The notes below the pieces were generated by a model, which was not told where the DNA came from, did no database searches, and worked only from the letters and a program-made list of their open reading frames with translations. A DNA stretch of 64,000 nucleotides, taken from NCBI RefSeq assembly GCF_014841135.1, contig NZ_JACYTN010000010.1, forward strand, positions 62,001 through 126,000, written 5' to 3'. Positions within the stretch are counted from its first letter, which is position 1. Every line of letters begins with the position of its first letter. The translations under genes and the position numbers were made by a program. The DNA comes from Paenibacillus arenosi (GTDB lineage: Bacteria > Bacillota > Bacilli > Paenibacillales > Paenibacillaceae). This document shows positions 17,346 through 27,200 of this stretch, one piece after another.

Positions 17346-17390
17346 AAGACTATACCTCACTCGTTAAAAAGTACACGCAGGTATAGTCTT
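17346..17390 (-). terminator. intrinsic terminator after the APC permease gene
   Basis: AAGACTATACC (17346-17356) pairs with GGTATAGTCTT (17380-17390). It lies downstream of the permease gene ending at 17471 and before the gnt promoter. Confidence 0.65.
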
Positions 17391-17470
17391 CTTAATATTC
17401 TCAACGATGCTATTATGATAGGAACTAAATTAAATGCATGTATGCTCCCAACACTACGTCACGCTTTTTT

Positions 17471-18751
17471 TCAGCTGGCAGCTGCTTTCCCTTGACTCCT
17501 TCTAATGGCGATTAATACAAATGAGAGTATCGCTATACCGATTGATAAAATAGCCGATCCTTCAAAGAATGGCAGGATCGATAAGACGAGCAGCATCATT
17601 CCAAAATAGAACAACCGATCTCGCACTGTCTTGTAAAATTTAATCGCTGCACCATAAATAAATAAGTAGATGATAAAGAAATTAAAATTGGTCATTTGAA
17701 TCAAGTAGACTTCATCCAATTGGAAAAATGCTAACACAAGCAAAATAACCCCATACAAAACAGCTAACAAAAGATATGCATAGACAGGTACATCGTTCGA
17801 TTTTGTTTGTGAAAATAACGATGGCAATACTTTTGTCTCAGACAGCGACACGATAACACGTGATGCACTAAATACCCACGCATTGGTAGCCAGCATGATT
17901 AGAAAAATCGCCAACGCATTGTATAAATACCCGACATGCTCACCTACGATCCCCTCAAGCAGCAAAGGCAGTACCGTTTGCGTGTTTCCATAGGTTTCAT
18001 CCGGAATTCTTGCAATCAAAGCAACAGCAAGTAGAACGTATAACACACCTACAATAAGAACCGCTAGAGGAACTGCTTTCTTATACGCTGATTCGGGCTG
18101 CTTCACATCACCAGCAATGTTCGTCGCATTTTCCCATCCTAAAAAGGAATAGAAGCAGACTGTTATCGCAGAAAACACCGCCGTATAACCATGGGGGGCA
18201 AATGTACCTGTCTGTTCAAAGTCTGCATGGAAAAGCGCAATGCCTATAATTGCAGTTAAAATGATGGAGAGCACGAGAAAAGAAATAAACTGAATCCGGT
18301 TACTCATTTTAACCCCGAACATATTTAGTAGAATGGATGCCAGCATAAAGAAAAAGCCGTACAGCAGAACAAAATGATCGTCATAGCCAACGATAATTTG
18401 CAAGTATCTAGCAGCGGCAATGCCCATGATTGGATTCCCAATAACCATCGTGAACGCCAACAATAAATTAAGGCTTTGACCTACTTTTTCACCAAATACA
18501 TCCCCTACAATCAGCATTAACCCGCTAGATTGAGGGCGTTCTACAATTAATTTGGAGAAGGAGCGAGCTACAGGATAAGACAATAACGCTAATATAACCC
18601 AAGAGAGCAAGGAAGCTGGACCAGCGATTCCATAAGCGATCCCAGGAACGATAAGAATGCCAACTCCAATGATTGAGGTTACGTAATATACCATTAATCC
18701 TTTCGTATCGATAAGTCTACTTTGTTGGTCACGTTCATTCATCGTCTGCAT
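17471..18751 (-). CDS. APC-family amino acid permease
   Basis: About 426 residues and twelve hydrophobic helices. The N-terminal IIGVGILIVPGIAYGIAGPAS block is the unwound helix 1 of APC transporters (GxGI motif). GWENATNIAGDVKQPESAYKKAV matches helix 6 and the following loop, as in YjeH-like permeases. The start is uncertain: GTG 18754, ATG 18751 and ATG 18742 are all possible. It is a single gene. Substrate cannot be read from sequence; neutral or branched-chain amino acid export or import is plausible for the YjeH-like group. Confidence 0.85.
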   Translation of the reverse strand: MQTMNERDQQSRLIDTKGLMVYYVTSIIGVGILIVPGIAYGIAGPASLLSWVILALLSYPVARSFSKLIVERPQSSGLMLIVGDVFGEKVGQSLNLLLAFTMVIGNPIMGIAAARYLQIIVGYDDHFVLLYGFFFMLASILLNMFGVKMSNRIQFISFLVLSIILTAIIGIALFHADFEQTGTFAPHGYTAVFSAITVCFYSFLGWENATNIAGDVKQPESAYKKAVPLAVLIVGVLYVLLAVALIARIPDETYGNTQTVLPLLLEGIVGEHVGYLYNALAIFLIMLATNAWVFSASRVIVSLSETKVLPSLFSQTKSNDVPVYAYLLLAVLYGVILLVLAFFQLDEVYLIQMTNFNFFIIYLFIYGAAIKFYKTVRDRLFYFGMMLLVLSILPFFEGSAILSIGIAILSFVLIAIRRSQGKAAAS

Positions 18752-18958
18752 CACTCTTTCTGATAACTTGATTGAGTTAAAATATAGAGTTATTGTAAAA
18801 TAAGGAAATATCGGAGTGAATAACGCAGCTAAACGATTCTTTATACTAATCTACATCATCGTTCACTTAGTGCAAAAAATATGTCATTTTCAATGTTTTG
18901 TCACGTACACGCCAATGATTATTTGCCTATAAATCAACAGTCCTCATCATATAAACGA

Positions 18959-18997
18959 ACGCCACCTTACTCCATTTCACATGAAGTAAGGTGGCGT
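18959..18997 (-). terminator. intrinsic terminator of the NRPS operon
   Basis: ACGCCACCTTAC (18959-18970) pairs with GTAAGGTGGCGT (18986-18997), followed on the - strand by a T-rich stretch. It lies 43 bases past the stop of the MATE gene, so it marks the likely 3' end of the biosynthetic operon. Confidence 0.75.
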
Positions 18998-19039
18998 CTA
19001 CATCATTACAGTTCCATTTCCATCACATTCCCGTTTGTA

Positions 19040-20416
19040 TCAAGTGCTTGCATTGGCTTGACGATTTGAATATTCAGCCGCCTTCAGCTTCTTGAATGCC
19101 TTCAATACATATACGAGCGCGATGGCAAGGGTCGCTAGATCAATCAGTGCCGATCCCACATACACCCAATCCAAGCCAAACATTCTTGGCATAATAATCA
19201 TGATTGGCATATAGAAGATAACCTGACGAACAATGCCCAGCACCGTTGCTGGCTTGCTATGGTCAATGGCTGGAAACAGCGTCATCGCCATGAATACAAA
19301 AGAAAGCAGCGGCAGGATAGATAGAAAAATTTGCGCATTAAGCAAGCTCGCGTTCGTTATGGTCGACACATCGAACATTGTCCCGAGTATCGTCTGTGGG
19401 CTAATCATAAACATAGCCCAGAACGGAAGAATGAACAGCATGCCGGCGGCAACGAATATCCAGAACCCCTTTATGACACGGTCGTATTGCTGCGCACCAT
19501 AATTAATGCTCAGTACAGGCTGTAATGCTCGCATTAAACCAAAGATCGGCGTCATTAAAAAGTTAAAAATACGAAATACTGCCCCGTAAAATGCGATATC
19601 GTACAAAGTCCCGTGCTTTGACAATACATCAAACACGACAACAGCCTGAATCGCAATCATAATGTTCATAATGAGTGATGGCATACCCATCGAGACTATT
19701 GATTTTACAATCTGCTTGTCGCGATGCACGGCAAAAGGATTGGACACCGGAAATGTTGCTTTGCCCTTTTTAAAATACAAAATACCCATCAACGTGTATA
19801 CTAGCATTCCGATATTCGTTGCCCACGCAGCTCCACTTACACCGTACTCTAGCAATACGATAAATATATAATTGAAGAGGATATTGATTAACAGCCCCGC
19901 TCCCATCATGACCGCGGCAGACTTCATCTTCCCTTCTGCGCGCACGAGCATATTGGCGGCAAGTCCATAAATCCAGAACACGGAGCCGATGACCGTTATT
20001 TTGTAATACGCAACTCCCATTTCCAGAGCTGCTCCGGTACCTCCCATTAATTTTACTAGAGGAACTGCAAATACGAGCCCAACGATCGTATACACAACTG
20101 AGACCACAATCGTTATATAATTGACATTGCCGATTAGCCGTTTCTGTACGTGCACATCGTTGGCACCAAGCGAGATCCCGAGCAAAGAACCCGCTCCCAC
20201 TCCAATCAGTGAGCCCAGCCCCAGTGTCAGCGCCGACAATTGATAAGCGATGGACACTCCTGCAAGCGCATCTTCCCCTACAAATTTGCCAACAAAGATG
20301 GCATCTACGATCATGTTTAGACCATACAGCACCATAGCAACAATTGCAGGCCATGAGAGCTTCCACATCACTGACCACAAATTGTCTGACAGAATCATTC
20401 TCTTCTGTTCATCCAT
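19040..20416 (-). CDS. MATE-family efflux transporter
   Basis: 458 residues, twelve hydrophobic helices in two repeats, with the family opening LSWPAIVAMVLYGLNMIVDAIFVGKFVGEDALAGVS. MATE carriers export small molecules by H+ or Na+ antiport. The gene starts 19 bases after the type II thioesterase stop and is last in the biosynthetic operon, so export of the finished metallophore is the simplest role; Pseudomonas and other siderophore clusters use various exporters, and no other exporter gene is in this operon. Assignment to the pathway is by position. Confidence 0.88.
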   Translation of the reverse strand: MDEQKRMILSDNLWSVMWKLSWPAIVAMVLYGLNMIVDAIFVGKFVGEDALAGVSIAYQLSALTLGLGSLIGVGAGSLLGISLGANDVHVQKRLIGNVNYITIVVSVVYTIVGLVFAVPLVKLMGGTGAALEMGVAYYKITVIGSVFWIYGLAANMLVRAEGKMKSAAVMMGAGLLINILFNYIFIVLLEYGVSGAAWATNIGMLVYTLMGILYFKKGKATFPVSNPFAVHRDKQIVKSIVSMGMPSLIMNIMIAIQAVVVFDVLSKHGTLYDIAFYGAVFRIFNFLMTPIFGLMRALQPVLSINYGAQQYDRVIKGFWIFVAAGMLFILPFWAMFMISPQTILGTMFDVSTITNASLLNAQIFLSILPLLSFVFMAMTLFPAIDHSKPATVLGIVRQVIFYMPIMIIMPRMFGLDWVYVGSALIDLATLAIALVYVLKAFKKLKAAEYSNRQANAST

Positions 20417-20435
20417 TCCTTTTTTCTCTCCTCTT

Positions 20436-21197
20436 TTACAAAGGATATAACTCCTTATGCCTTACCTTGTTGATTAATTCTGAGAGGTATTGTTCACCTA
20501 ATTGTTGTACAAAAAAATGATTGCCCTCGTATGCCTGCAGCTCAAATTCCCCGTACGTTACGTCTTTCCAATATTGCATGATCGATGGATTAGCATCATG
20601 GTCGTCCTTGCCCGCATGTGCAATAATCGGAATATTTAGCTTGTGTCCCCTATAGTTGTAGCTCTCATGCAGCTTGTAATCGCTTCGTATCATCGGGAGC
20701 AAGAACTGCATGATTTCGCGATTGTCCAATATTTCTTTAGGGGTTCCATTCAATCTTTTCATCTCATGAAGTAAATCCTCATCACTCATATAACTTTTGA
20801 ACAAAGATGGGTCAGGATGCTGTGGAGCATGTCGTCCCGCGACGATGAGTTGTTCAGGTTGAATTCCGTACCTATGCTGCAACTGATAGGCTGTTTCAAA
20901 GGCGATCGCCGCCCCCATGCTATGTCCGTAAAAATGAAACCGACGATAGTCAAGTACTTTAATAAGATTTGCAACCAGCTGCTCTATAAGTTCGTCAAAG
21001 CTCTCCATACAAGGCTCCGACATTCTTGTCCCTCTACCTGGAAGCTCAACCGGAATAAATTCAACTGGCAGTTTTGATGTTGTCCAACGCTTGAATGCAG
21101 AAGTACTACCGCCTGCATAGTGAAAGCAGATGACTCGGTCTACATTGTCCAAATTACGATTACAGCCGAAAGGAAACCATTTGTTATTTAATTGCAT
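20436..21197 (-). CDS. type II thioesterase (YbtT/PchC-like)
   Basis: 253 residues, alpha/beta hydrolase. Visible are CFHYAGGSTSAFKRW near residues 24-38, PVELPGRGTR (50-59), the nucleophile Ser93 in GHSMG, and the C-terminal His in GNHFF. Editing thioesterases of this type remove wrong acyl groups from carrier proteins of NRPS/PKS lines; YbtT and PchC do so in yersiniabactin and pyochelin synthesis. It starts 25 bases after the hybrid PKS-NRPS gene. All catalytic elements are present. Confidence 0.92.
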   Translation of the reverse strand: MQLNNKWFPFGCNRNLDNVDRVICFHYAGGSTSAFKRWTTSKLPVEFIPVELPGRGTRMSEPCMESFDELIEQLVANLIKVLDYRRFHFYGHSMGAAIAFETAYQLQHRYGIQPEQLIVAGRHAPQHPDPSLFKSYMSDEDLLHEMKRLNGTPKEILDNREIMQFLLPMIRSDYKLHESYNYRGHKLNIPIIAHAGKDDHDANPSIMQYWKDVTYGEFELQAYEGNHFFVQQLGEQYLSELINKVRHKELYPL

Positions 21198-21222
21198 TCA
21201 ATCAACCTCAATTCTTATCGTG

Positions 21223-24200
21223 TTAGTAATGTGTATAATGTGTGCAACTGCTGACCGGCAGAGGCACCGCGAATACGTTATTCCAGTCTTCTTCAGCAAT
21301 GAGAAGCTGAATGAGATTGGTGTACGAAGTGAACATATTTTCAATCAGCTTGTCCTCGAATGCATCTTCGACTACATCCCAAATCAGTGCCATAGAACCA
21401 TTTCGTTCATATGCCTGATGGTCGATAGCCACCTGAGGGGTCTGACTAATCGCATACACTTCCTTCAGATCTGGTGGCAAAGTATCCTCGTATGTTCCTG
21501 CGGAAGACTCTCCGAATAACAGACTCGTGAACACGATCGGCATAATGGTTTTGCCCGTCGAACCCTTAGCCAGCTTGCGCAGCAGATCAAGTCCATTGTG
21601 CGTACGATACTCAACTGCGTTCCAGAGCTGATTGTGTACGTCCGCTAGTTCTTGAACAAAAGTATGGCTCTCGTTATGCAAATAAGAAATAAGCGTAATA
21701 TTCGTAAAATCACCGAGAATTCGCGGCACATCTTTATGCAGCGGCAGTCGATTAAATAACGTCAGGTTAAGCGTAATGTCTGGATGAGTGCTCCAATGAG
21801 ATAAAACTTTCATATATGCTGTACAAATAACTGCTGAAGGCGTGAACTGATACTTTTTCATTCTTGCGCTGAATAGACGTGTATCCTCTTCTGATAACTG
21901 CATCTTCAACCTACGGAAACGAGGCTTCTCGATGTCACTTAATTTCGTTTTGAACGGAAGTTCTGGGGCAGGCGGAAGCTGCTTCATTCGCTCTTCCCAG
22001 TACATTCGAGCTTCTTCATGATACTTTTTCTCTCTTAACCAACTCTCTTCTTGATTCATATACTCCCTGAACGAAAATTTGGGCTGTACGATAGGCTTAC
22101 CGGCGTACGCGCTAAATATTTCACGGAACATCATCTCCGCGCTCCAGCCATCTACGATTAAGCAATCAAAGCTAAAGTGAAGAATGGCAGATTGATTACT
22201 CAACTGACTGACTTGCACATGGAACATTGGCCACTTGCCTAACTCATAACAATGATGCGACCACTCATCACGAATAGCTGTAAGCTGCTGTTTATTTTGA
22301 ATATCATTCACCGGAACTTCAAAATAAGGAACGTCCAACAATACTTGCTGTGTCCCATTTGCATAAACGACCGTTCTAAGCATTTCATGTGCTGCAATCA
22401 CTTGATTGACGGCTTGTTCAAGCTTTTCGGGATTCATACTGCCGCACTCGAACTCAGAGTAATAATGGGCGCTTGTGTTTCCGAGCTCATATGCTGGCGA
22501 ACGTCCCATCACATAAGCAAGCTGAATCGGGGTCTGACGGAAAGTACGTCTGGAGTGCAATCCAACTTGTATGCCGCTTCGTTCCGATGTTTCCTGAATG
22601 TATCCGATTAAGCTTGCTTTATTTTCCTTAAGCTTCAACTGTATATCAGCAGTCATCGCTCCCTGCGGAGCCTTGAATTTCAAGCGTCCATCTTCTACCC
22701 AGAGCTGAATTTTCTTCACAAGGCATCGTTCAATTAATAGCTCCAGTTCATTCATCTCATACTCATCTGCCATCGACTCAGATCGTATATGCGGTTCTTG
22801 CTCCTGACTGCCACTACTAGTAACGTTGTAAGTATTGGAGGCAGCGGAAATAGAAGCTTTATCATGATCGTTGTAAAAATAAATCAACTCCGACACAGAG
22901 CCATACCTCAGCATATCCCCGACCGATGGACGCTCACCGTACGCCGTTTCTAAATGATTGGCTAGCCGAATCATGTCAACGGAAGACACGCCCTTGGCAC
23001 CGAATTGGTCTGCGGATGTTAAGTCCGGTACATTCAAAATTTCTCGTACCGTCTGCATCACGGGATGCTGCTCCAAAGCAGCAGTCGCTAAGGCATTGCC
23101 CTTAACGATCGAATGACCGTCGTGGACCTGTGATACTTGAACAGTGAGCTCATTATATTGCTCCAGCAGCTTAGCTCGATCGATTTTTCCATTTCGCGTA
23201 ATTGGAAATTGCTCAACGGCTATCATTTTGTCTGGTACAAAATAACTAGGTAAATACGATTTTAGTCGTTGTTTAAGGTCAGATTCGTTAAAAGATGCTG
23301 GATTGCCTCTTACATAAACGACCAGTTTTTTGCTGTCCATCCGATCTCCGATGGGCAAAATAACAGCATCTCCGGCAATGCCGCATTTTCCAAATGCTGA
23401 TTGAATCTCACCAAGCTCGATTCGATAGCCATTCCGTTTTATCTGGCTGTCTCTTCTACCGAGAAACTCAATAATACCGTGCGGCATATAGCGACCATAA
23501 TCACCGGTATCGTACAATCTCTGCTTGAGCTCTGGATGGAAAATAAACGCCTTATTCGTTAGCTGCTCTTCGTTCAAGTAGCCTGCAGCTAACCCTTTTC
23601 CTGCAATGTATAGTTTCCCTTGCACCCAATTCGGGCATCTTCTTCCGAATTCATCAAGAATATAGAAAAATTGGTTCGCAAGTGGATAGCCGTAAGGGAT
23701 CGATGTCCAATCCGATTGAACAGCAGTAACCTCATAATAGTTCGACCAAATGGAGGCCTCGGTAGCTCCACCCATGCTCATCAGTTTTGCATGTGGCAAT
23801 GCTTGCTTAATTTTGTCGAACAACCCAAGCGGTATCCAGTCTCCAGACAAAATGATATGTCTAATTCCAACATCTTGTCCGTGCTGATCATTTCCTAGCA
23901 TATAATCCACGTAAATGTCCATCAGCGCCGGAACCGAATTCCACAGCGTAACCTCATTCTGCTGAGACAGTGTTCGCCAGCAGATCGGGTCCAATCGTTC
24001 CGATTCCGTTGGCAGTACAAGCACTCCTCCTGCTGTCAACATCCCGAAAATATCATAGACAGAAAGGTCAAAGCTGAGCGAGGATAGACCAAGCATGCGA
24101 TCCTGTTCCGTTACGCTAAGTCGTCTGTTCACATCTATAATCGTATTCATCGCTGCGCGATGCTCAATGCAGACACCTTTTGGCATTCCTGTCGATCCAG

Positions 24201-27200
24201 ATGTATAAATGACATAAGCCAGTTGGGAAGGATCAATTTGAACCTCATTCCACAAGCCTTGTTTCCCATCTAATTCCGCAGGTGTAACCAGGTTCACGCT
24301 TTCATCATCCATGCGTACATCGTCATCGACGAACAATACGCTCACTCCCGCAACGCGAACAATGTCCAACGTTCGATGGAGTGGATGATCATATGCAAGT
24401 GGAATGTAAGCAGCTCCAGCTTGAACGATGCCAAGCACGACAGCAATCTGTTCAAATGACTTTTGCATTTGCAGCGCAACTTTGTCTCCGTTGCAAACGC
24501 CTCGCTCTTGCAGCAATTCCGATACCTGATCGGCACGTGCGATCAACTGCTTGTAGCTGTATGACGTTCCTCCGTACTCTACGGCGGTTCTGTCTGCATC
24601 GGTAACAGCTCGATGTCGAATCTGTTCATGCAGCAGCGCATCATTCCAATCCAAGAAATCGATGAAAGTATGATTCGCTTGCTCATGGGATTGACGCTCG
24701 CTGTCCGTGCGCAAATCGGCTAACGTTTCCGACCAGAAGCGTTGATCGGTTGCTGCTCTCATCACAAGCGTGACATACGCTTCAAACATGGAATCGACTA
24801 CCCCAGGATGGAATACAGCGTCCAGCGTATCCCATGACAGAGTAACGCCTCCTTGTTCATCGTACACTTGATGGTCCATCCACACTTGTGGAGTAGAAGA
24901 TACCGACCATCCCATACGATCTAGGAATGCTTGCTGTACCATGCTATCGTGCATCTGCTCCATGCCAAGCGCACTTGTAAATACGACAGGATACATCCGT
25001 TCCTGCGACTGATCCCAGCTGTTCAGCTCTTTGACAAAATCAATGGCCGAATAACTGCTATGTTCAATATCCGCTTGCATTTGCGATTGAATCGTAGCGG
25101 CATTGACAGCGACCGTGCTAGCCGCACGATGAACTTCAACAAGCGATAGCTGTGTAAAGTCACCGATCACTTGATTCATCTCTGGGTGAACATTCTCTCT
25201 ACTAAAGACAGTTAACATAATCGCAAAATGGCTGCCCGCTCCCCATGCAGACAGAACTTCTGCATAAAGACTGAGCAGTGCCGCCGAAGGAGTTAACTGC
25301 TGCTCAGCAGCCGAACGAACGAATTGCAGCCACGTCTCACGATCTACCCATTGTTTCCGGCGGACAAATCGGCCTTGGGTTGTTCTTCCTTCTGCCAAAT
25401 TCAGCGCAATCGCTGGCGCAGCCGGAAACTGCTCGACTCTGCTCAACCAGTATTGCTTGTCTCGTTCATATTGTCTCGTTTGCTTGCATTCCATTTTGTA
25501 ATTTACATAGTCTCTAAATGTCGCCTCTAGTGCAGGCAAAGATTGACCCGCATATAAGCGGTCTAAGTCTGTCCAGAAAATATAAAGACTCCATGCATCT
25601 GCTATCATAAAGTCGATGCCAAAATGAATCCGCCACTCCCGCTCCGCAACCTCAGTAAGCCGCACATCAAACATCGGCTGTCCAAGTGGAATAACTTGCG
25701 TAGAAATCTGCTCTCTTACCCGCTCCAGATGCGCAGACAAATCGTCAATCTGCTCCTTGCGATAAATCGTAAGCGGCAGCTCAATGTTTCGTACAATCTG
25801 CTGCGTTCCATCCGCTGAAATTATCGCCCTAAGCATGTCATGCCGTTCAATCAACGCAGTAAGCGCACGTTCGAACTTGATGGGGTCCAACTCGTCCACG
25901 TCCAGTTCAAAGCTGGTGTAGCAACCGACTCCGCCCCAATCCAGCTCTACATTTCTTCCTACCCAGTACGCATATTGCACCTCGTTAAGAGGGAACCCTT
26001 CATATCGCTTGTCTACATATGAGCGGTACGGAACGATTGCCTCGTTCGCGTGAGTACCCTCACTACCTTCTAGCCGTAATTGTTCCAGCATAATGTCTGA
26101 CCATTTGTTTATCGTGCACTGGCTTAAAAACATTCCTGCGTTTAAGGGCACAGCCCATTCTTTTTTCCAATCTGCCATTAGTCTTGTGAGCACGATAGAG
26201 TTCAAGCCGTAGAGCAGCAAATTACAATCGTCGATTAACTCGTCCTCTTCCACTCTTAGTTCTTGGATTAACGCTTTCCGAATGTATGCTTTCACTTCAT
26301 TTTTATTTGCAAATGTTCGCTGATACGACTGACCACCCAAAATACTAGTAGTGCCCTCTAGCTCTCGCTCACTCTCTTGCGCGTCTTCTTGTTTCCCTGC
26401 TTGTTTACCTGCTTGTTGCGCCTCATTCACTTGAACCTTTCGATCTTCGTATACTGGCTCTAGACCAAAGTGCTTCTCACTAAACTGATAGTTCGGTACG
26501 GGTATTCTTTTTAGGCCTGCATCGGCATAATACGCTTTCCAATGAATAGCTACTCCGCAGTTGTAAAGATGAAATAAACTTGCTTCAATTTGGTTCGCCG
26601 CACTCTGTTCAGATAGATGAGAAATGACGCAATCCGCTTTCTCGCCACAAATACGTTCCACCATCGTACTTAGCACAGCTCCAGGCCCGATTTCTAAAAA
26701 CACATATTGCTCTGGATGTTCGATTGCTTGGACGCTATCATAAAATTTAACCTCAGCCAGTATATGTTGGCTCCAATACTGCCACGACGCGATCTCCTCG
26801 CCGATCACCTTACCCGTTACGTTAGAAATAATCTGTTTCACAGGCTTAGAAAAATTCACTTTTTGGGCAATCGCCTCAAATTGATTCAGCATTGGTTCCA
26901 TAAGCGGTGAGTGGAAAGCGTGCGAAACTTGTAAGAAGACCGATTTGATTCCTGCTTCCTGTAAGACGCGACAAAATTTCTCCACTTCTTGACTCGATCC
27001 AGATATAACCGTCTGATCCGGAGTATTCGTAGCTGCTATCGATACGTCTATCTGATAATTACCTTCAACCATAGGCAGCATTTGAAGCCTACGAAGAACA
27101 ACATCCTTAGCCGCATGAATGGCCGCCATTTTGCCATGCTGAGGAAGAGCGTACATTAGCTCACCGCGAGCTGTAATTAGCTGCATCCCATCCTCAAGGC

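Noticed and set aside
19770-20378. Cys/Arg-rich open frame on - overlapping the MATE gene
   Set aside because: Out-of-frame shadow of the MATE gene with improbable composition.
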